This document shows positions 25,271 through 35,214 of a DNA stretch of 64,000 nucleotides, one piece after another. The notes below the pieces were generated by a model that saw nothing but the letters and a program-made list of their open reading frames with translations, did no database searches and was not told the origin of the DNA. Position 1 is the first letter of the stretch. Each line of letters starts with the position of its first letter. The position numbers and the translations under genes were made by a program. This stretch comes from Rossellomorea sp. AcN35-11 (GTDB lineage Bacteria > Bacillota > Bacilli > Bacillales > Bacillaceae_B): the NCBI GenBank assembly GCA_030388825.1, contig CP128835.1, positions 1 to 64,000 of the forward strand, written 5' to 3'.

Positions 25271-26401
25271 TTACAATCCACTAAAACAATCCACCACCAT
25301 ATCCCCAACATCATGATGCATGCTTCCATCAAAGTTCAGTAAGACCACGACTCCAAGACCCAGTTCAGGGACCATCTTGATCAGGGATCTTACCGCCATC
25401 TGACCTCCACCATGTTCGACGACTTTATATCCTTTGTAGGTGTCGGTGAACCAGGCAAGTCCGTAGCTTCTGACCTCGCTTCCAAACTGCCAGTCTTCGC
25501 TGACAAGCTGGACCGGCTTTTGCATGTCTTCCTTCAACTCTTGACGAAGGATGCCCGCTCCTTCATTTAAATGGAATCTGACATATTTGGCTAAGTCATT
25601 GGCCGTTGAATATAAGTAGCCGATGGGTGCCGAAATGGGATTGATGGGGAAAGGAGTTTCTGTTTGATCCTCGCCTAAATAATAGCGGGCACTGTTATGG
25701 TCTTTCTGCACTTTCTGTGGATCAGCCGTTGTCCGTGTCATGTCTAAAGGTGCAAGGACTTTCTCCCTCAGGTGCGATTCCCACGTTTCACCTGTCACTT
25801 TTTCAAACAGATCGGCAAGGATCACATAGGCATCAGTGCAATAATCCCATCCCTCCCCCGGTGTATAGTCCAGTTCCACTTTCTTGAACCATTTTGTGAT
25901 ATCGTCTCTTGTTTCAATTCTCGTTATCTCTTCTTCTGTCAGCTGGTAATGATCCAGTGCTTCCTGGAATTCTGTCGGTGTATCCGAGAAGATTTCCTTT
26001 ACATTGGGGGCGATCATGTTGGCTATCCCTATTTCTGAAGGAAACCCTGCCGTATGGGACAACACATGTCGAACTGTGATGCGATCACTCTGTTCTTTAT
26101 TCTTTGTCCGGAAGTAAGGCAGATGGGTAACAATCGGATCATCCAGTGCCACCAGGTTCTCCTCAACAAGCTGCATGATTGAAACGGCCATGAAATTTTT
26201 TGATACACTTTGAATGCTCATCAAAGTATCCCCATCCATCGGGCGTTCTTCCGGTTGTAACCGGGAGTGGCCGAATCCTTTAGAATAAATAATCTCGGCG
26301 TCTTTCACTATGGCGACGCTGCATCCGGCTCCCTTGTGCTGATGAAGCATCTCATTGATGGAATCGGTTAGTTGATTCATTGTTTCGGTATAATTCTGCA
26401 T
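25271..26401 (-). CDS. Serine hydrolase, beta-lactamase class C-like
   Basis: Hydrolase of 376 residues, beta-lactamase/penicillin-binding-protein fold (Pfam beta-lactamase). The nucleophile motif SXXK is SVSK in MSIQSVSKNFMAVS (about 63-66), followed by HVLSHTAGFPS, and the third motif is HGGG in VVEHGGGQMAVRS. No signal peptide, so likely an intracellular esterase/peptidase-type enzyme rather than an antibiotic-degrading one. It lacks the longer C-terminal domain of some relatives. Confidence 0.82.
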   Translation of the reverse strand: MQNYTETMNQLTDSINEMLHQHKGAGCSVAIVKDAEIIYSKGFGHSRLQPEERPMDGDTLMSIQSVSKNFMAVSIMQLVEENLVALDDPIVTHLPYFRTKNKEQSDRITVRHVLSHTAGFPSEIGIANMIAPNVKEIFSDTPTEFQEALDHYQLTEEEITRIETRDDITKWFKKVELDYTPGEGWDYCTDAYVILADLFEKVTGETWESHLREKVLAPLDMTRTTADPQKVQKDHNSARYYLGEDQTETPFPINPISAPIGYLYSTANDLAKYVRFHLNEGAGILRQELKEDMQKPVQLVSEDWQFGSEVRSYGLAWFTDTYKGYKVVEHGGGQMAVRSLIKMVPELGLGVVVLLNFDGSMHHDVGDMVVDCFSGL

Positions 26402-26440
26402 GTTGACTCTCCTTGTAATCTATTATTCTTACATGATCCA

Positions 26441-27663
26441 TTACATAAAGGCTATGATCTCAGCTTTACTTTTCTGTAACAGCTGATTACTGAACGCTGC
26501 TTCTGCAGGCAGTGGGATCCTTCTGAACAGATCGGCGCTCGCCTGACTAAAGAAGTAGGCAAGTTTTTCATCCCTTTCCTCCACCAGGTAGCCTGCCCCC
26601 AGAAGCCTGTAAATTTCACCCCGTAAATACGTTGAGTCCCTGCCGGCCAAACTTTCAAGGGCTCTTTCGCAATACTGTCGGGTGTGATAGAACTCTCCTT
26701 GAATGAAGTGACAAATCGCTATCTCCACCAGACACTTTGAAAAAAAGTTCGGGATCTCTCTTTCTCGCATACCATGTGCAGCATGCCAGCATATCCCGGA
26801 ACGAATCCAGGTTGCCGAGCTTTCTCTCTATAGCTGCCAGATTGAAGAGAGCTGCCATCTGATCTTTTTGACTTTGCTGCTGGTAATACCCGACACATGT
26901 TTCGGTCCATGACTTGGCTTTCACGTAATTTTTTTGATGTAAATACGCTTTCCCGATTCCCATGGAGATGTCTCCAAGCTGTTTCTCATCTCCTTCAAGC
27001 TTTGCACATTCGAAGGCAAGACAGATACGCACTCAGTGCATCCTCCACACTTCCGACTCTTATGTAACATGTCCCTAGAAACGTATAGGTTTCTGCAATG
27101 GAACGGTGATAGCTCTTGAGCCCCTTCACCAGCTGGATCGCCTGCTGATAATGGGCAATGGAATCGTTAAACCGTTCCATCCTGAAGTAGAGCTTTGCCA
27201 CTTTCATCTGTACGTCATACCGGAGAAGGCGGTCACCCACTTTTTCCAGGTACTGCTTTCTTTCCATATAACATTGGTACGCCTGGTCATACTGCTTCTT
27301 CGAGATCCAGAAATCGATTCTCATAAGTAAAGCCTTAACCCAAAGATAATCATCCATCTTCAGTTGTTCCAGCCGGTCCAGCCATACAAACCCGTCCTCT
27401 GCATTCCCTTGTCCGATCAACTGCTCTGCCTGCCTGAGATAGGCTGCCCCCACCACTTCATGATCCTCCCTGGCTTCTCCTTGAAAATAGTGGACAGGCT
27501 TTTGCAGGTGAAAGGCGAGTTTCTCCAATGTCTGTTCACTTGGAATCGTATGCCCATTCTCCACCATGCTGATATAGGAACGGGTCATCACCAATTCACC
27601 TGCCAGCTGTTGTTGGGATATCCCGATTTCACGCCTTGCTTTTCTTACTTTTTCACCGATCAC
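26441..27663 (-). pseudogene. XRE-HTH/TPR regulator, two frameshifts
   Basis: Three frames join into one regulator of about 405 residues. The N-terminus is an XRE helix-turn-helix (VRKARREIGISQQQLAGELVMTRSYISMVENGHTIPS) followed by TPR repeats. The frame shifts near 27020 (…DALSAYL to ICLAFECAKLEGDE…) and again near 26760 in a run of seven T's (RDPELFF to KCLVEIAICHF…). The architecture resembles PlcR/Rgg/AimR-like or generic HTH-TPR regulators. GTG start at 27663 after GGAGC. It is divergent from the metallo-beta-lactamase-fold gene. Confidence 0.7.
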
Positions 27664-27787
27664 CTTCCATGGCTCCTTCCTCGTTTGCTTACCCTCGTAA
27701 GTAGATGCTTACCTTATTTTACACTACTTTCCACTTCTTCTGGTCCATATAATGGAAGTAACCACATCTTACAGGAGGAATTTCCTT

Positions 27788-28605
27788 ATGAAAAAATATG
27801 TATGCACCACATGCGGCACCCAATATCAACCATCCGATCAGGAGCCCGACGGCTGCGTGATTTGTATGGAAGAGAGGCAGTACGTCCACCCCGACGGGCA
27901 AACGTGGACCACCTTAAAGGAAATGAAGGAATCCGGCATCTATTCAAACCGCCTGATCCATGAACAGCCTGGACTGACAAGCATCACAACCGAGCCCAGG
28001 TTCGGGATCGGACAAACCGCCTACTTACTGGAAGAGCAGGGGTATAGGCTGTTGTGGGATTGTATTTCCTATCTGGATGAGGCTACAAAAGAGCTTTTGT
28101 CACAGGACGGAGGCATCGATGCCATTGCCCTGTCCCACCCCCATTATTATTCCACACAGGCTGAAAGACATTCGACTGCCCCATCTATATTCATGAGGAT
28201 GACCGGCAGTGGGTGCAGGACCCTAGTGACCGCATCATCTTCTGGAAGGGAGAATCCAACGTACTATCGAATGGAATCACCCTTTATCGCCTTGGTGGAC
28301 ATTTTAAAGGAGGGGCGGTCTTACACTGGGAAAACACCCGTACCAATCAGGGGGTTCTCCTTACGGGGGACATCATTCAGGTGGTGGCAGACCAGCAATG
28401 GGTGAGCTTTATGTACAGCTATCCCAACCTGATTCCCTTACCTGCAGAAAAAGTCGGGGCAATGGCACGGGCCGTCAAACCTCTCTCATATAATCAACTC
28501 TACAATGCATTTCATCGGGAAATCCCGGATAACGCCGATCAGGCAGTCCAACGTTCTGCCGAAAGATATATAAAAGCGCTGAATGGCAGCTGGTTTTCAA
28601 CCTGA
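27788..28605 (+). pseudogene. Zinc-ribbon plus metallo-beta-lactamase-fold protein, frameshifted
   Basis: N-terminal zinc ribbon (YVCTTCGTQYQPSDQEPDGCVICMEE, about 3-28) followed by a metallo-beta-lactamase-like domain: AIALSHPHYYST metal site near residue 117, then after a shift at about 28172 DCPIYIHEDDRQWVQDPSDR…GGHFKGGAVLHW…GVLLTGDIIQVV…SYPN. One missing T in CATTCGAC would restore the frame. The ATG at 27788 has AGGAGG 7 nt upstream. The fold suggests a hydrolase of unknown substrate. Confidence 0.7.
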
Positions 28606-28621
28606 TGAGAGAAACCAGCTT

Positions 28622-28650
28622 GAAAGCCATCATCTTGGATGATGGCTTTC
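28622..28650. terminator. Bidirectional terminator hairpin
   Basis: GAAAGCCATCATC-TTG-GATGATGGCTTTC, a perfect 13-bp stem between two convergent genes. Confidence 0.7.
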
Positions 28651-28667
28651 TTGTACATTCCCTGCCC

Positions 28668-28979
28668 TTAGAAATAGGTGACAATCATCACGACGAAACT
28701 GATGACTGTATATAGTACCGCTCCGTAAAACACGCCACCCACATTCGTTTTCATCTCATTTTCCTTTTGAACCTTCCAAACCGCTTCACTTGCTTCCAGC
28801 GTGGCTCCCTTTGATAACGTTCCGCCGCTGCTGCTAAAATAGAAGAGGACTACCGCCAAACCGAGGCCGATAAAGAAACTCCATTCGCTATATGGGAACG
28901 GGATGAGGACACTTGCCCCCCACACCAGTAGTCCAATGACTACAGCTGAAACCACTGCCCACCCAACGTTTTTTTTCAT
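28668..28979 (-). CDS. Membrane protein (103 aa)
   Basis: Three membrane segments (VGWAVVSAVVIGLLVWGASVL; FFIGLGLAVVLFYF; GGVFYGAVLYTVISFVVMIV) with a Ser/Gly-rich and charged loop between (SSSGGTLSKGATLEASEAVW). GAGGAG precedes the ATG. No family recognised. Monocistronic. Confidence 0.65.
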   Translation of the reverse strand: MKKNVGWAVVSAVVIGLLVWGASVLIPFPYSEWSFFIGLGLAVVLFYFSSSGGTLSKGATLEASEAVWKVQKENEMKTNVGGVFYGAVLYTVISFVVMIVTYF

Positions 28980-29106
28980 CTAACCACTCCTCTGTTGGCT
29001 ATTCTACGAGATGGAAGGGGAAAAAGTTTCGGGTTTTCAGAATATTTATAAAAAAGAGCTTACCCGGTTATCGATAAGCTCTTCAAAAATAACCTTACTC
29101 TCTCCT

Positions 29107-30379
29107 TTATTTCCCTACAGCCGCTTCCGTTTTCACAACAGATGTATCTTTCCCTGCACTCTTCAAGGCAACCTTGGAAAAGAAGATCCCCAGGACGACC
29201 AGTCCTAAAAACCCTGCGCCCATAGCCATTCCGCCAATGATGTTTCCGACAATCAAGCCGGCAGCCCCAATCATTTTACCGACCTGGAACACCAATCCGT
29301 TCATGGCCATATAGGCCCCGCGTTTGCTGTCATCGACAATATCAGCCAAGAGGGACTGCCTTGTTGGCACATAGAGCAGTTCTCCGATGGTCAGGACGAT
29401 GACAGAAAGGAAGAGTGTGAGAACGTGATTGCTGAAGGCCATGAAGAAGTAGCCAAGTCCGAATAAGATGAATCCGGTGTACATGATGGGCTCCTCTTTT
29501 CTGCCGGTGATCCATTTCGCAGCAGCAGGCCGTGAATAGGACAATCATCAGGGTATTGACGACGGTCAGCACGCTCAATAACCGAATCCCATCCATTTCA
29601 AACGAGATCAGGTTAAATAACCCGATCGTTTGCGGGATGATTTCCTCTTCCAGTCTGACGGAAATGAAATTGTTTCGTTGAAATTCGATGGATAGAATCG
29701 CGATTCCCCCGAAGGTAAAGGCCATGAATGTCCAATCTTTCATGACAAGACCGTAGCTCTTTAAAAGAGGCTTGATCCCGTAGCTCCCTTCACCTTTTAC
29801 CCTTTTAACCTGGTACGTATCGACGATCAGGGCGGCTGTCATCCAAAGTGTCACCAGCCCCATCAGGAGAAGGACCGCAATCAATTCAAAGAAGTGATGC
29901 TCGAAGAACCAGCCTCCGATCATCAGACCGATCATAATGGACAGGTTCACAGCCCAGTAATTGACGGAGTACATGAATGCCCTTGTTTCCTTCGTGCTCA
30001 CATCTATCAGCATGGCTTCGGAGGCAGGATTGACAATCCCCGATGAAACACCGATCAAGAGCAGCATGATAAACGTGATCCATGGAGAAGTGTAGATGGG
30101 GGAATTGACCGCTAGCAGCCCTGCAAATGCCGCTGCCTTCATGGCTTCACCAACCACCATCAGCCGCTTCCTGCCTATGATATCGGCGAGGTACCCCCCG
30201 TACAATCCTGCAAGAAACTGAACCGCCACCTGAATGAATAGAAGAATCCCTGCAACGGAAGCATTGATTTCTTTCGTGAAATAAATGGCCATGAATGGGA
30301 AAACAGCTGAGCCCACCACCCGGCTTAAAAATGACGTATAAATCCTGACTTTGATATTTGGGTGTAATGTTTTAAACAT
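29107..30379 (-). pseudogene. MFS efflux transporter, frameshifted
   Basis: Twelve-segment major-facilitator protein of about 423 residues, MdtH/YttB-like. The N-terminal half has AIYFTKEINASVAGILL and the loop motif GGYLADIIGRKRLMVVGE (about 58-75). The frame shifts near 29525 (MIVLFTA to AAAKWITGRKEEPIMYTGF…); removing one T before GCTGCTGCG restores it. AGAGGAG precedes the ATG at 30379. It is divergent from an SgrR-type regulator whose E. coli relative controls the sugar efflux carrier SetA, so this carrier is its probable target. Confidence 0.75.
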
Positions 30380-30477
30380 CGTATCATCTCCTCTACATTT
30401 CCATTATGTGCTAGAAGAAAAGGGGTAAAAAGGGTACAATAAAGGAAATAATGTCCCCTTTTAGGAGGAGTATGGAA

Positions 30478-32199
30478 ATGAATGACCGCTATTTTGTAAT
30501 GAGGGCCCACTTTCTGGAACGGGAAGTGAACGGAGAATGCTCCTTTAAATTGAAAGAGCTTGAGGAACGATGGTTTTGTTCAAGTAAGAATGTGAAAAGG
30601 ATCCTGCATCAGCTCCAGGAGTCCGGAAGGCTTACCTACATTCCCGGTGCCGGAAGAGGGAACCCTTCAAGACTAACGTTCAAGGAGCCCTTTCAGAAAG
30701 AAGTAGAGGACTTCATGAAAGACTGTATGGAAAACGGGAAGCTCGATCAGGCTGCACAACTCCTGAGACTTCCCATTCCAAAATCGTGGATCGCTAAGGC
30801 TTCCTCAGATATACGGGAGATGTTCGGTTATCATCAGGGTATGGAATCCAAGGATGTTCTCCATGCCTTTATCTCCAGGGACCTTACAACTCTTGACCCT
30901 CTGAAGGTATCGATCTCCTTTGAGTCCCATCTACTCGAGTACCTGGGAGATACCCTGGTCAAATATGATGAACGAAAAGACCGGATTCTCCCCCATATCG
31001 CTCACCACTTTGAGTCAGAGGGCAACAGGAAATGGACGTTCCATTTGCGAAAAGGTGTATTCTTTCATCATCAGGAAGCATTGACAAGCAAGGACGTGGC
31101 TTATACTGTTGAGCGGATCAAAACCAGCCGGGATTCCTCCCACCAATGGCTTGCAGAAGATATTGAGAAGGTGGAATGCCCCGGTCCTTATAAAGTAGTC
31201 ATCACATTGAAGAAGGAGAATCCCTTCTTCTTACGGTACATTGCTTCCCCTCATTTCTGTATCCTTCCCTCCCGTTTTCCTTTCCATGAAGACGAATGGA
31301 TCGGCACCGGCCCTTTTGCATTAAAGGAACGCTCAGAAAACAAATTGGTCCTAGAGGCATTTGACCGCTACTTTCTTCAACGGCCCCTTCTGGACGAGCT
31401 CCACTTTTACAAAGTGAGCCAGGATGCAGCGAACATTGTGGATTTCACTGTTCAGGACCCACCGAATGAAGAAGTGTTGAGCAAACACGAAATTGAAACT
31501 GGGTTCCGATTCCTGATGTTCAATTTAAGGAGACAAACCGTCATTCAGCAACCTTCCCTCCGAAAGGCCCTCTATCATTTAATGGATATCAACCGGATCG
31601 CAAGGGACCTTGGCTGGGATCATTGGGTCGAAGCAAGCAGCTTTGTGAATGAGCGGTCCTCCCCCCAGAAGAAGAACCCTGAAGCCATTCAGTCCCTTTT
31701 GGCCGAAGCGGGATATGATGGTGAACCGATCAACCTGTATCATATGTATTATCAAAAAGCTTTTAACGTGGCCGATTGGGTTAAAAGGCAGGGTGAAGCA
31801 TATGGAATCAATTTCGTCCTCCATTCCTTTACGTTTCCTGACTTTTACCTTCGGGACATAGACCGGGAAGCAGACATGATTTTCATGGGAGAAGTTTCTT
31901 CCCTCGATCCCCATATGTCTTTCCTGGCTGCTTTCTATAACGATACCCTTCTATTCAGAAGGATGTTCCCACTTGATTCACTTGAATGGATCGATGAGAA
32001 ACTGGAGATTTTCAAAAAGGAGGAGGCTGAGAACCGGGAAAGGATCATGGTTGACATCGAAGAGCATATACGTGAACACAATCTCTTACTCTTCCAGCAT
32101 CATCCTATAAAGACAAGAACGTTTCACCCCATGATCAAGGATGTAAAATTCCACTCATTCGGGCATTTTGACTTTTCCAAGCTTTGGATTCCCGGGTAA
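30478..32199 (+). CDS. SgrR-family regulator (HTH plus solute-binding domain)
   Basis: Transcription regulator of 573 residues. The N-terminal SgrR-type winged helix (MNDRYFVMRAHFLE…LKELEERWFCSSKNVKRILHQLQESGRLTYIPG, about 1-70) is followed by a cytoplasmic SBP_bac_5 domain (TLDPLKVSISFESHLLEYLGDTLVKY… to the end), with HFHLRKGVFFHH-like and DVAYTVERIK blocks. I chose ATG 30478, 9 nt after AGGAGG, rather than upstream in-frame starts. The solute-binding domain probably senses a sugar-like or peptide ligand. It is divergent from an MFS carrier (99-bp gap). Confidence 0.85.
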   Translation: MNDRYFVMRAHFLEREVNGECSFKLKELEERWFCSSKNVKRILHQLQESGRLTYIPGAGRGNPSRLTFKEPFQKEVEDFMKDCMENGKLDQAAQLLRLPIPKSWIAKASSDIREMFGYHQGMESKDVLHAFISRDLTTLDPLKVSISFESHLLEYLGDTLVKYDERKDRILPHIAHHFESEGNRKWTFHLRKGVFFHHQEALTSKDVAYTVERIKTSRDSSHQWLAEDIEKVECPGPYKVVITLKKENPFFLRYIASPHFCILPSRFPFHEDEWIGTGPFALKERSENKLVLEAFDRYFLQRPLLDELHFYKVSQDAANIVDFTVQDPPNEEVLSKHEIETGFRFLMFNLRRQTVIQQPSLRKALYHLMDINRIARDLGWDHWVEASSFVNERSSPQKKNPEAIQSLLAEAGYDGEPINLYHMYYQKAFNVADWVKRQGEAYGINFVLHSFTFPDFYLRDIDREADMIFMGEVSSLDPHMSFLAAFYNDTLLFRRMFPLDSLEWIDEKLEIFKKEEAENRERIMVDIEEHIREHNLLLFQHHPIKTRTFHPMIKDVKFHSFGHFDFSKLWIPG

Positions 32200-32205
32200 A
32201 TATAA

Positions 32206-32236
32206 GCGGGACTCCATTTCCATCATGGAGTCCCGC
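32206..32236. terminator. Bidirectional terminator hairpin
   Basis: GCGGGACTCCAT-N7-ATGGAGTCCCGC, a perfect 12-bp stem between convergent genes. T-runs are short. Confidence 0.65.
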
Positions 32237-32251
32237 AGTCTACTAATATCC

Positions 32252-32725
32252 TTATCCTACTATCGAATCGTATAATTCCACCCTCATATCACCGGGATGC
32301 TCCGGATCGTTCTCCTTCTCATATATTTCGAGATTCCAGCTCTCATGAGAACGGGTGTATCCTTCCTCTTCGATCCAGCGGTGCAGCTCTTCATACCTCT
32401 CCCTTATTTGATGATTCGGTCCTCTATGGAGGACGCTTGCATATCGTTGGGGAGGGATCGTCAAGGTCGTCATATTATCAGGGGTGTCTTCGTATTCCCT
32501 TACTTGCACACCGATCCAATAGCCGTCTTCTTCTGATGAAGGTGCCTCAACGATAAAGGCTCCTATCTGTCGGCCCGGGTGGAGGACGTGTTTGATTTCC
32601 CCCTCTCTTTCTTTCAGCCTTATCGCTGCCTTGGGAATTTCCTCCGCATACCTCTCCCCGGGACACACCACTCTGTATCCTATCAGTTTCAGTTCGGTTA
32701 ATTCTTTTACAGATCCTTCATTCAT
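32252..32725 (-). CDS. GyrI-like effector-binding protein
   Basis: Protein of 157 residues of the GyrI-like/AraC-effector-binding superfamily (LIGYRVVCPGERYAEEIPKAAIRL…; DGYWIGVQVREYED…; TLTIPPQRYASVLHRGPNHQIRERYEELHRWIEEEGY; WNLEIYEKENDP). The IPPQRYASVLHRGP and C-terminal EIYE blocks are characteristic. Such stand-alone domains bind cationic or hydrophobic small molecules. Transcribed alone on the minus strand. Confidence 0.75.
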   Translation of the reverse strand: MNEGSVKELTELKLIGYRVVCPGERYAEEIPKAAIRLKEREGEIKHVLHPGRQIGAFIVEAPSSEEDGYWIGVQVREYEDTPDNMTTLTIPPQRYASVLHRGPNHQIRERYEELHRWIEEEGYTRSHESWNLEIYEKENDPEHPGDMRVELYDSIVG

Positions 32726-32897
32726 TCAGTTATCACTCCTAAATGGGGTTGTTCTTATGTATGTACTATTCAATAGTGCATGTAAGATTCCTCCCATATT
32801 ATTTTTTAATGATTTTAGCCCATAACTGACCATTTTCCTTAATAAAAAAAGATGAACAACGCAGTGACGCATCCTATTTGTGCCGATCGTTTCATAT

Positions 32898-33027
32898 GGT
32901 TTAACGTTATTAATCCTCTTTCAGGTTTATTAATCCCGATAAAAAATTATTAATCCTCTTTCAAATTTATTCATCCCAACCAATAATAATTGATCCTGAT
33001 TTAGAAACATCTATCCTCCTTGTCGAA
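32898..33027 (-). repeat. Dispersed 20-bp-period element, copy C
   Basis: On the minus strand a TTCGACAAGG head (33027-33018) is followed by six exact 20-bp units (33017-32898), core RGGATNRAT. It occupies the gap downstream of the histidine-kinase gene, just after that gene's terminator. Confidence 0.8.
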
Positions 33028-33039
33028 TATCCTTTACTC

Positions 33040-33070
33040 AAAAAAAGACCAGACGCTCCAACGTCTGATC
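33040..33070 (-). terminator. Terminator of the sensor kinase gene
   Basis: GATCAGACG / CGTCTGGTC stem (one mismatch or wobble) followed on the minus strand by seven T's. Confidence 0.8.
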
Positions 33071-33072
33071 GT

Positions 33073-34329
33073 TCATTTCCTCTCGGCCCGGGGCAGCTCA
33101 ATGACAAATTCCGTTCCGACGCCTTCTTCACTTTTCACCATGATCCTTCCATTAAAAGAACGGATGATTTGGAAGCTGACCATCATGCCGAGGCCCGTCC
33201 CCTTTTCCTTCAATGAATAATACGGTGATCCGAGACGGTCGATCTGCTTTTGGTCCATGCCTATCCCCTGATCCTTGAAGGTGATTTGGATCCTTTTGTC
33301 ATCAAGGGGATGACAGGTGACCCAGACCGTACCGCCATGCGGCATGGATTCCACGGCATTTTTCAGGATATTGATCAGGGACTGGTTCAATTTTTGGGGA
33401 TTGGCCTCGATCCAGCAGTCATGATGGATATCCGTTTTGATTTCCACCAGCTGATTGACGCTGAAGGTTTGAATGAGTGTGGCCAACCGCTGAACCTGTT
33501 CCCCTGCATTGATGATTCCATTTGTGTTTACGGACGGTTTTCCAAAGGCTAAGAAATCGTGAATGATGTCGTTGGCCCGGTCCAATTCTTCAAGGGATAT
33601 TTTAATGAATTCCTTCTTTCTGTGAGGGAGATCCGGCTCATCGAGAAGCTGTAGAAATCCACGTGTCACCTGCATGGGGTTCCTGATCTCATGGGCAAAT
33701 ACGCTGGTCAGCTCACTGATGACCTTGAATTTCTCGGCATCCTGTACGTCCAGACGCAGTTGGTGGATCTCCCTGATTTTCTCGATCAGCCCGATGCAGA
33801 ACCACGAAACCCCCATCATAAAGAGCAGGTGTATGCTCTGCACCTTTATTGAATCAGGTGAGAAGCCGTTCAGCAGGCCTGATAAAACCATCCCCGTGAA
33901 GCAGTAAGCAAGGGTCAAGCTGATGGCCATCAGCACCTTTTTATCTTTATTTACACGGATAAACGTTTTTTTAACATACAGGATAACAGGAAGAAACAGA
34001 ATTAATACAAGTACTGTCGTATATACCCCTGTGCTCATCCCGTGACAAAGCCGATACAGGATGATCAGGACAGAAAGAAAGATTCCCGGCCAGACCCCAA
34101 GGTATAAGGTGCCGAGTAAAAGGGGGATGAACCGGATATCCAGGCGTGCACCTTCCCCATACTCTACGGGAAAGGACATGCACAGGAGAATCGACATACC
34201 CCACAGGAGGGTCATGATGATCTTGATCGTTTGATCTTTTTTCACCCGCTCCAGAATAAAGGTAAAATAACTGAATATCGGTATGACCATAAGGGTCAGC
34301 TGCAGTAAGAAATCTTTTAGTATGCTCAT
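33073..34329 (-). CDS. KinB-like membrane sensor histidine kinase
   Basis: Kinase of 418 residues. About six N-terminal membrane segments of the 5TM-LYT type (to about 185) precede the phosphoacceptor domain with HEIRNPMQVTRGFLQLL (His near 216) and the ATPase domain: N box NILKNAVESM, G1 DQGIGM and G2 GTGLGMMVS. No response regulator gene is adjacent, as for sporulation kinases that feed the Spo0F phosphorelay; KinB is the nearest shape I know. The role in sporulation is inferred, not shown. Confidence 0.82.
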   Translation of the reverse strand: MSILKDFLLQLTLMVIPIFSYFTFILERVKKDQTIKIIMTLLWGMSILLCMSFPVEYGEGARLDIRFIPLLLGTLYLGVWPGIFLSVLIILYRLCHGMSTGVYTTVLVLILFLPVILYVKKTFIRVNKDKKVLMAISLTLAYCFTGMVLSGLLNGFSPDSIKVQSIHLLFMMGVSWFCIGLIEKIREIHQLRLDVQDAEKFKVISELTSVFAHEIRNPMQVTRGFLQLLDEPDLPHRKKEFIKISLEELDRANDIIHDFLAFGKPSVNTNGIINAGEQVQRLATLIQTFSVNQLVEIKTDIHHDCWIEANPQKLNQSLINILKNAVESMPHGGTVWVTCHPLDDKRIQITFKDQGIGMDQKQIDRLGSPYYSLKEKGTGLGMMVSFQIIRSFNGRIMVKSEEGVGTEFVIELPRAERK

Positions 34330-34499
34330 CGTTTTACCTTTCCCTAACTGTTCTATGTTTCTTTTATATTAGCAAAAAAAACAGGGAAGAGAGAGAATAT
34401 TTTCACAATTCGGCAAAACAGCTCTGAAAGGATCAAATCAAAAGGTCGCTTTCTGATACAATAAGATGAGAATCTGATAAGAAAAGGAGAAAAAGACTC

Positions 34500-35189
34500 A
34501 TGACGGAATCTAGTGATTGGAAAAATGGAGCGCACGGCCGTCCATTCATCACTTCTTTCAGCGGAGGAAAAGACAGCGTCTTAGCCCTCTATAAATCGAT
34601 GAAGGTCGGAGAAGCGATGGGACTGATTGTGATGCTCGAAGAACAGGGGGAGCGCTCGAGATCCCACGGCATGCCTCCGGAGCTGATACGAGCACAGGCG
34701 GAATCCATCGGCTTGCCTCTTTATAGCGCCCGTGCAAGTTGGGCAGATTACGAAAGAGAATTCATGAAGCTATTGGATAGGGCGAAGAAGCAGGGGGCTG
34801 AAGTGTTGGTAAACGGTGATCTCGATATGCCCCGCCATGGCTGCTGGCATGAAAAGGTGGCAGGAAAGGCTGGGTTAAAGCTCGGCATGCCCCTGTGGGA
34901 GATGGATCATCATGAAGCCGTGACGGAGTTCATCGATTTGGGCTTTGTCACGATCATTGTCACCGTCAATCTCTCACTGGGTATGCAGGAGGACGATTTA
35001 GGACGCATCTTAACCCACGAGTACATACAGGAGCTGGAATCCAGGGGGATCGATCCGTGCGGAGAAGGCGGCGAGTTCCATACCACCGTCCTCGACGGAC
35101 CGATTTTCAAACGTCCCATCCCGATCCGAAAGTGCGGGGTACTGAGGGACGGGGAGTATGCTTTTTTACCGTTGGAGCTGGAGCAATAA
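34500..35189 (+). CDS. Dph6-like ATP-binding protein (diphthine-ammonia ligase family)
   Basis: ATP pyrophosphatase-fold protein of 229 residues. The PP-loop SFSGGKDSVLALYKSM (about 20-35), the substrate-side block GDLDMPRHGCWHEKVAGKAGLKLGMPLW and the C-terminal CGEGGEFHTTVLDGPIF are those of the archaeal/eukaryotic Dph6 family. Bacteria lack diphthamide, so the real reaction is probably another amide-forming or thiolation step. AAGGAG precedes the ATG. It is followed by a GNAT gene. Confidence 0.8.
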   Translation: MTESSDWKNGAHGRPFITSFSGGKDSVLALYKSMKVGEAMGLIVMLEEQGERSRSHGMPPELIRAQAESIGLPLYSARASWADYEREFMKLLDRAKKQGAEVLVNGDLDMPRHGCWHEKVAGKAGLKLGMPLWEMDHHEAVTEFIDLGFVTIIVTVNLSLGMQEDDLGRILTHEYIQELESRGIDPCGEGGEFHTTVLDGPIFKRPIPIRKCGVLRDGEYAFLPLELEQ

Positions 35190-35214
35190 ATTGAGAATGA
35201 AGAGGAGACTGTAT

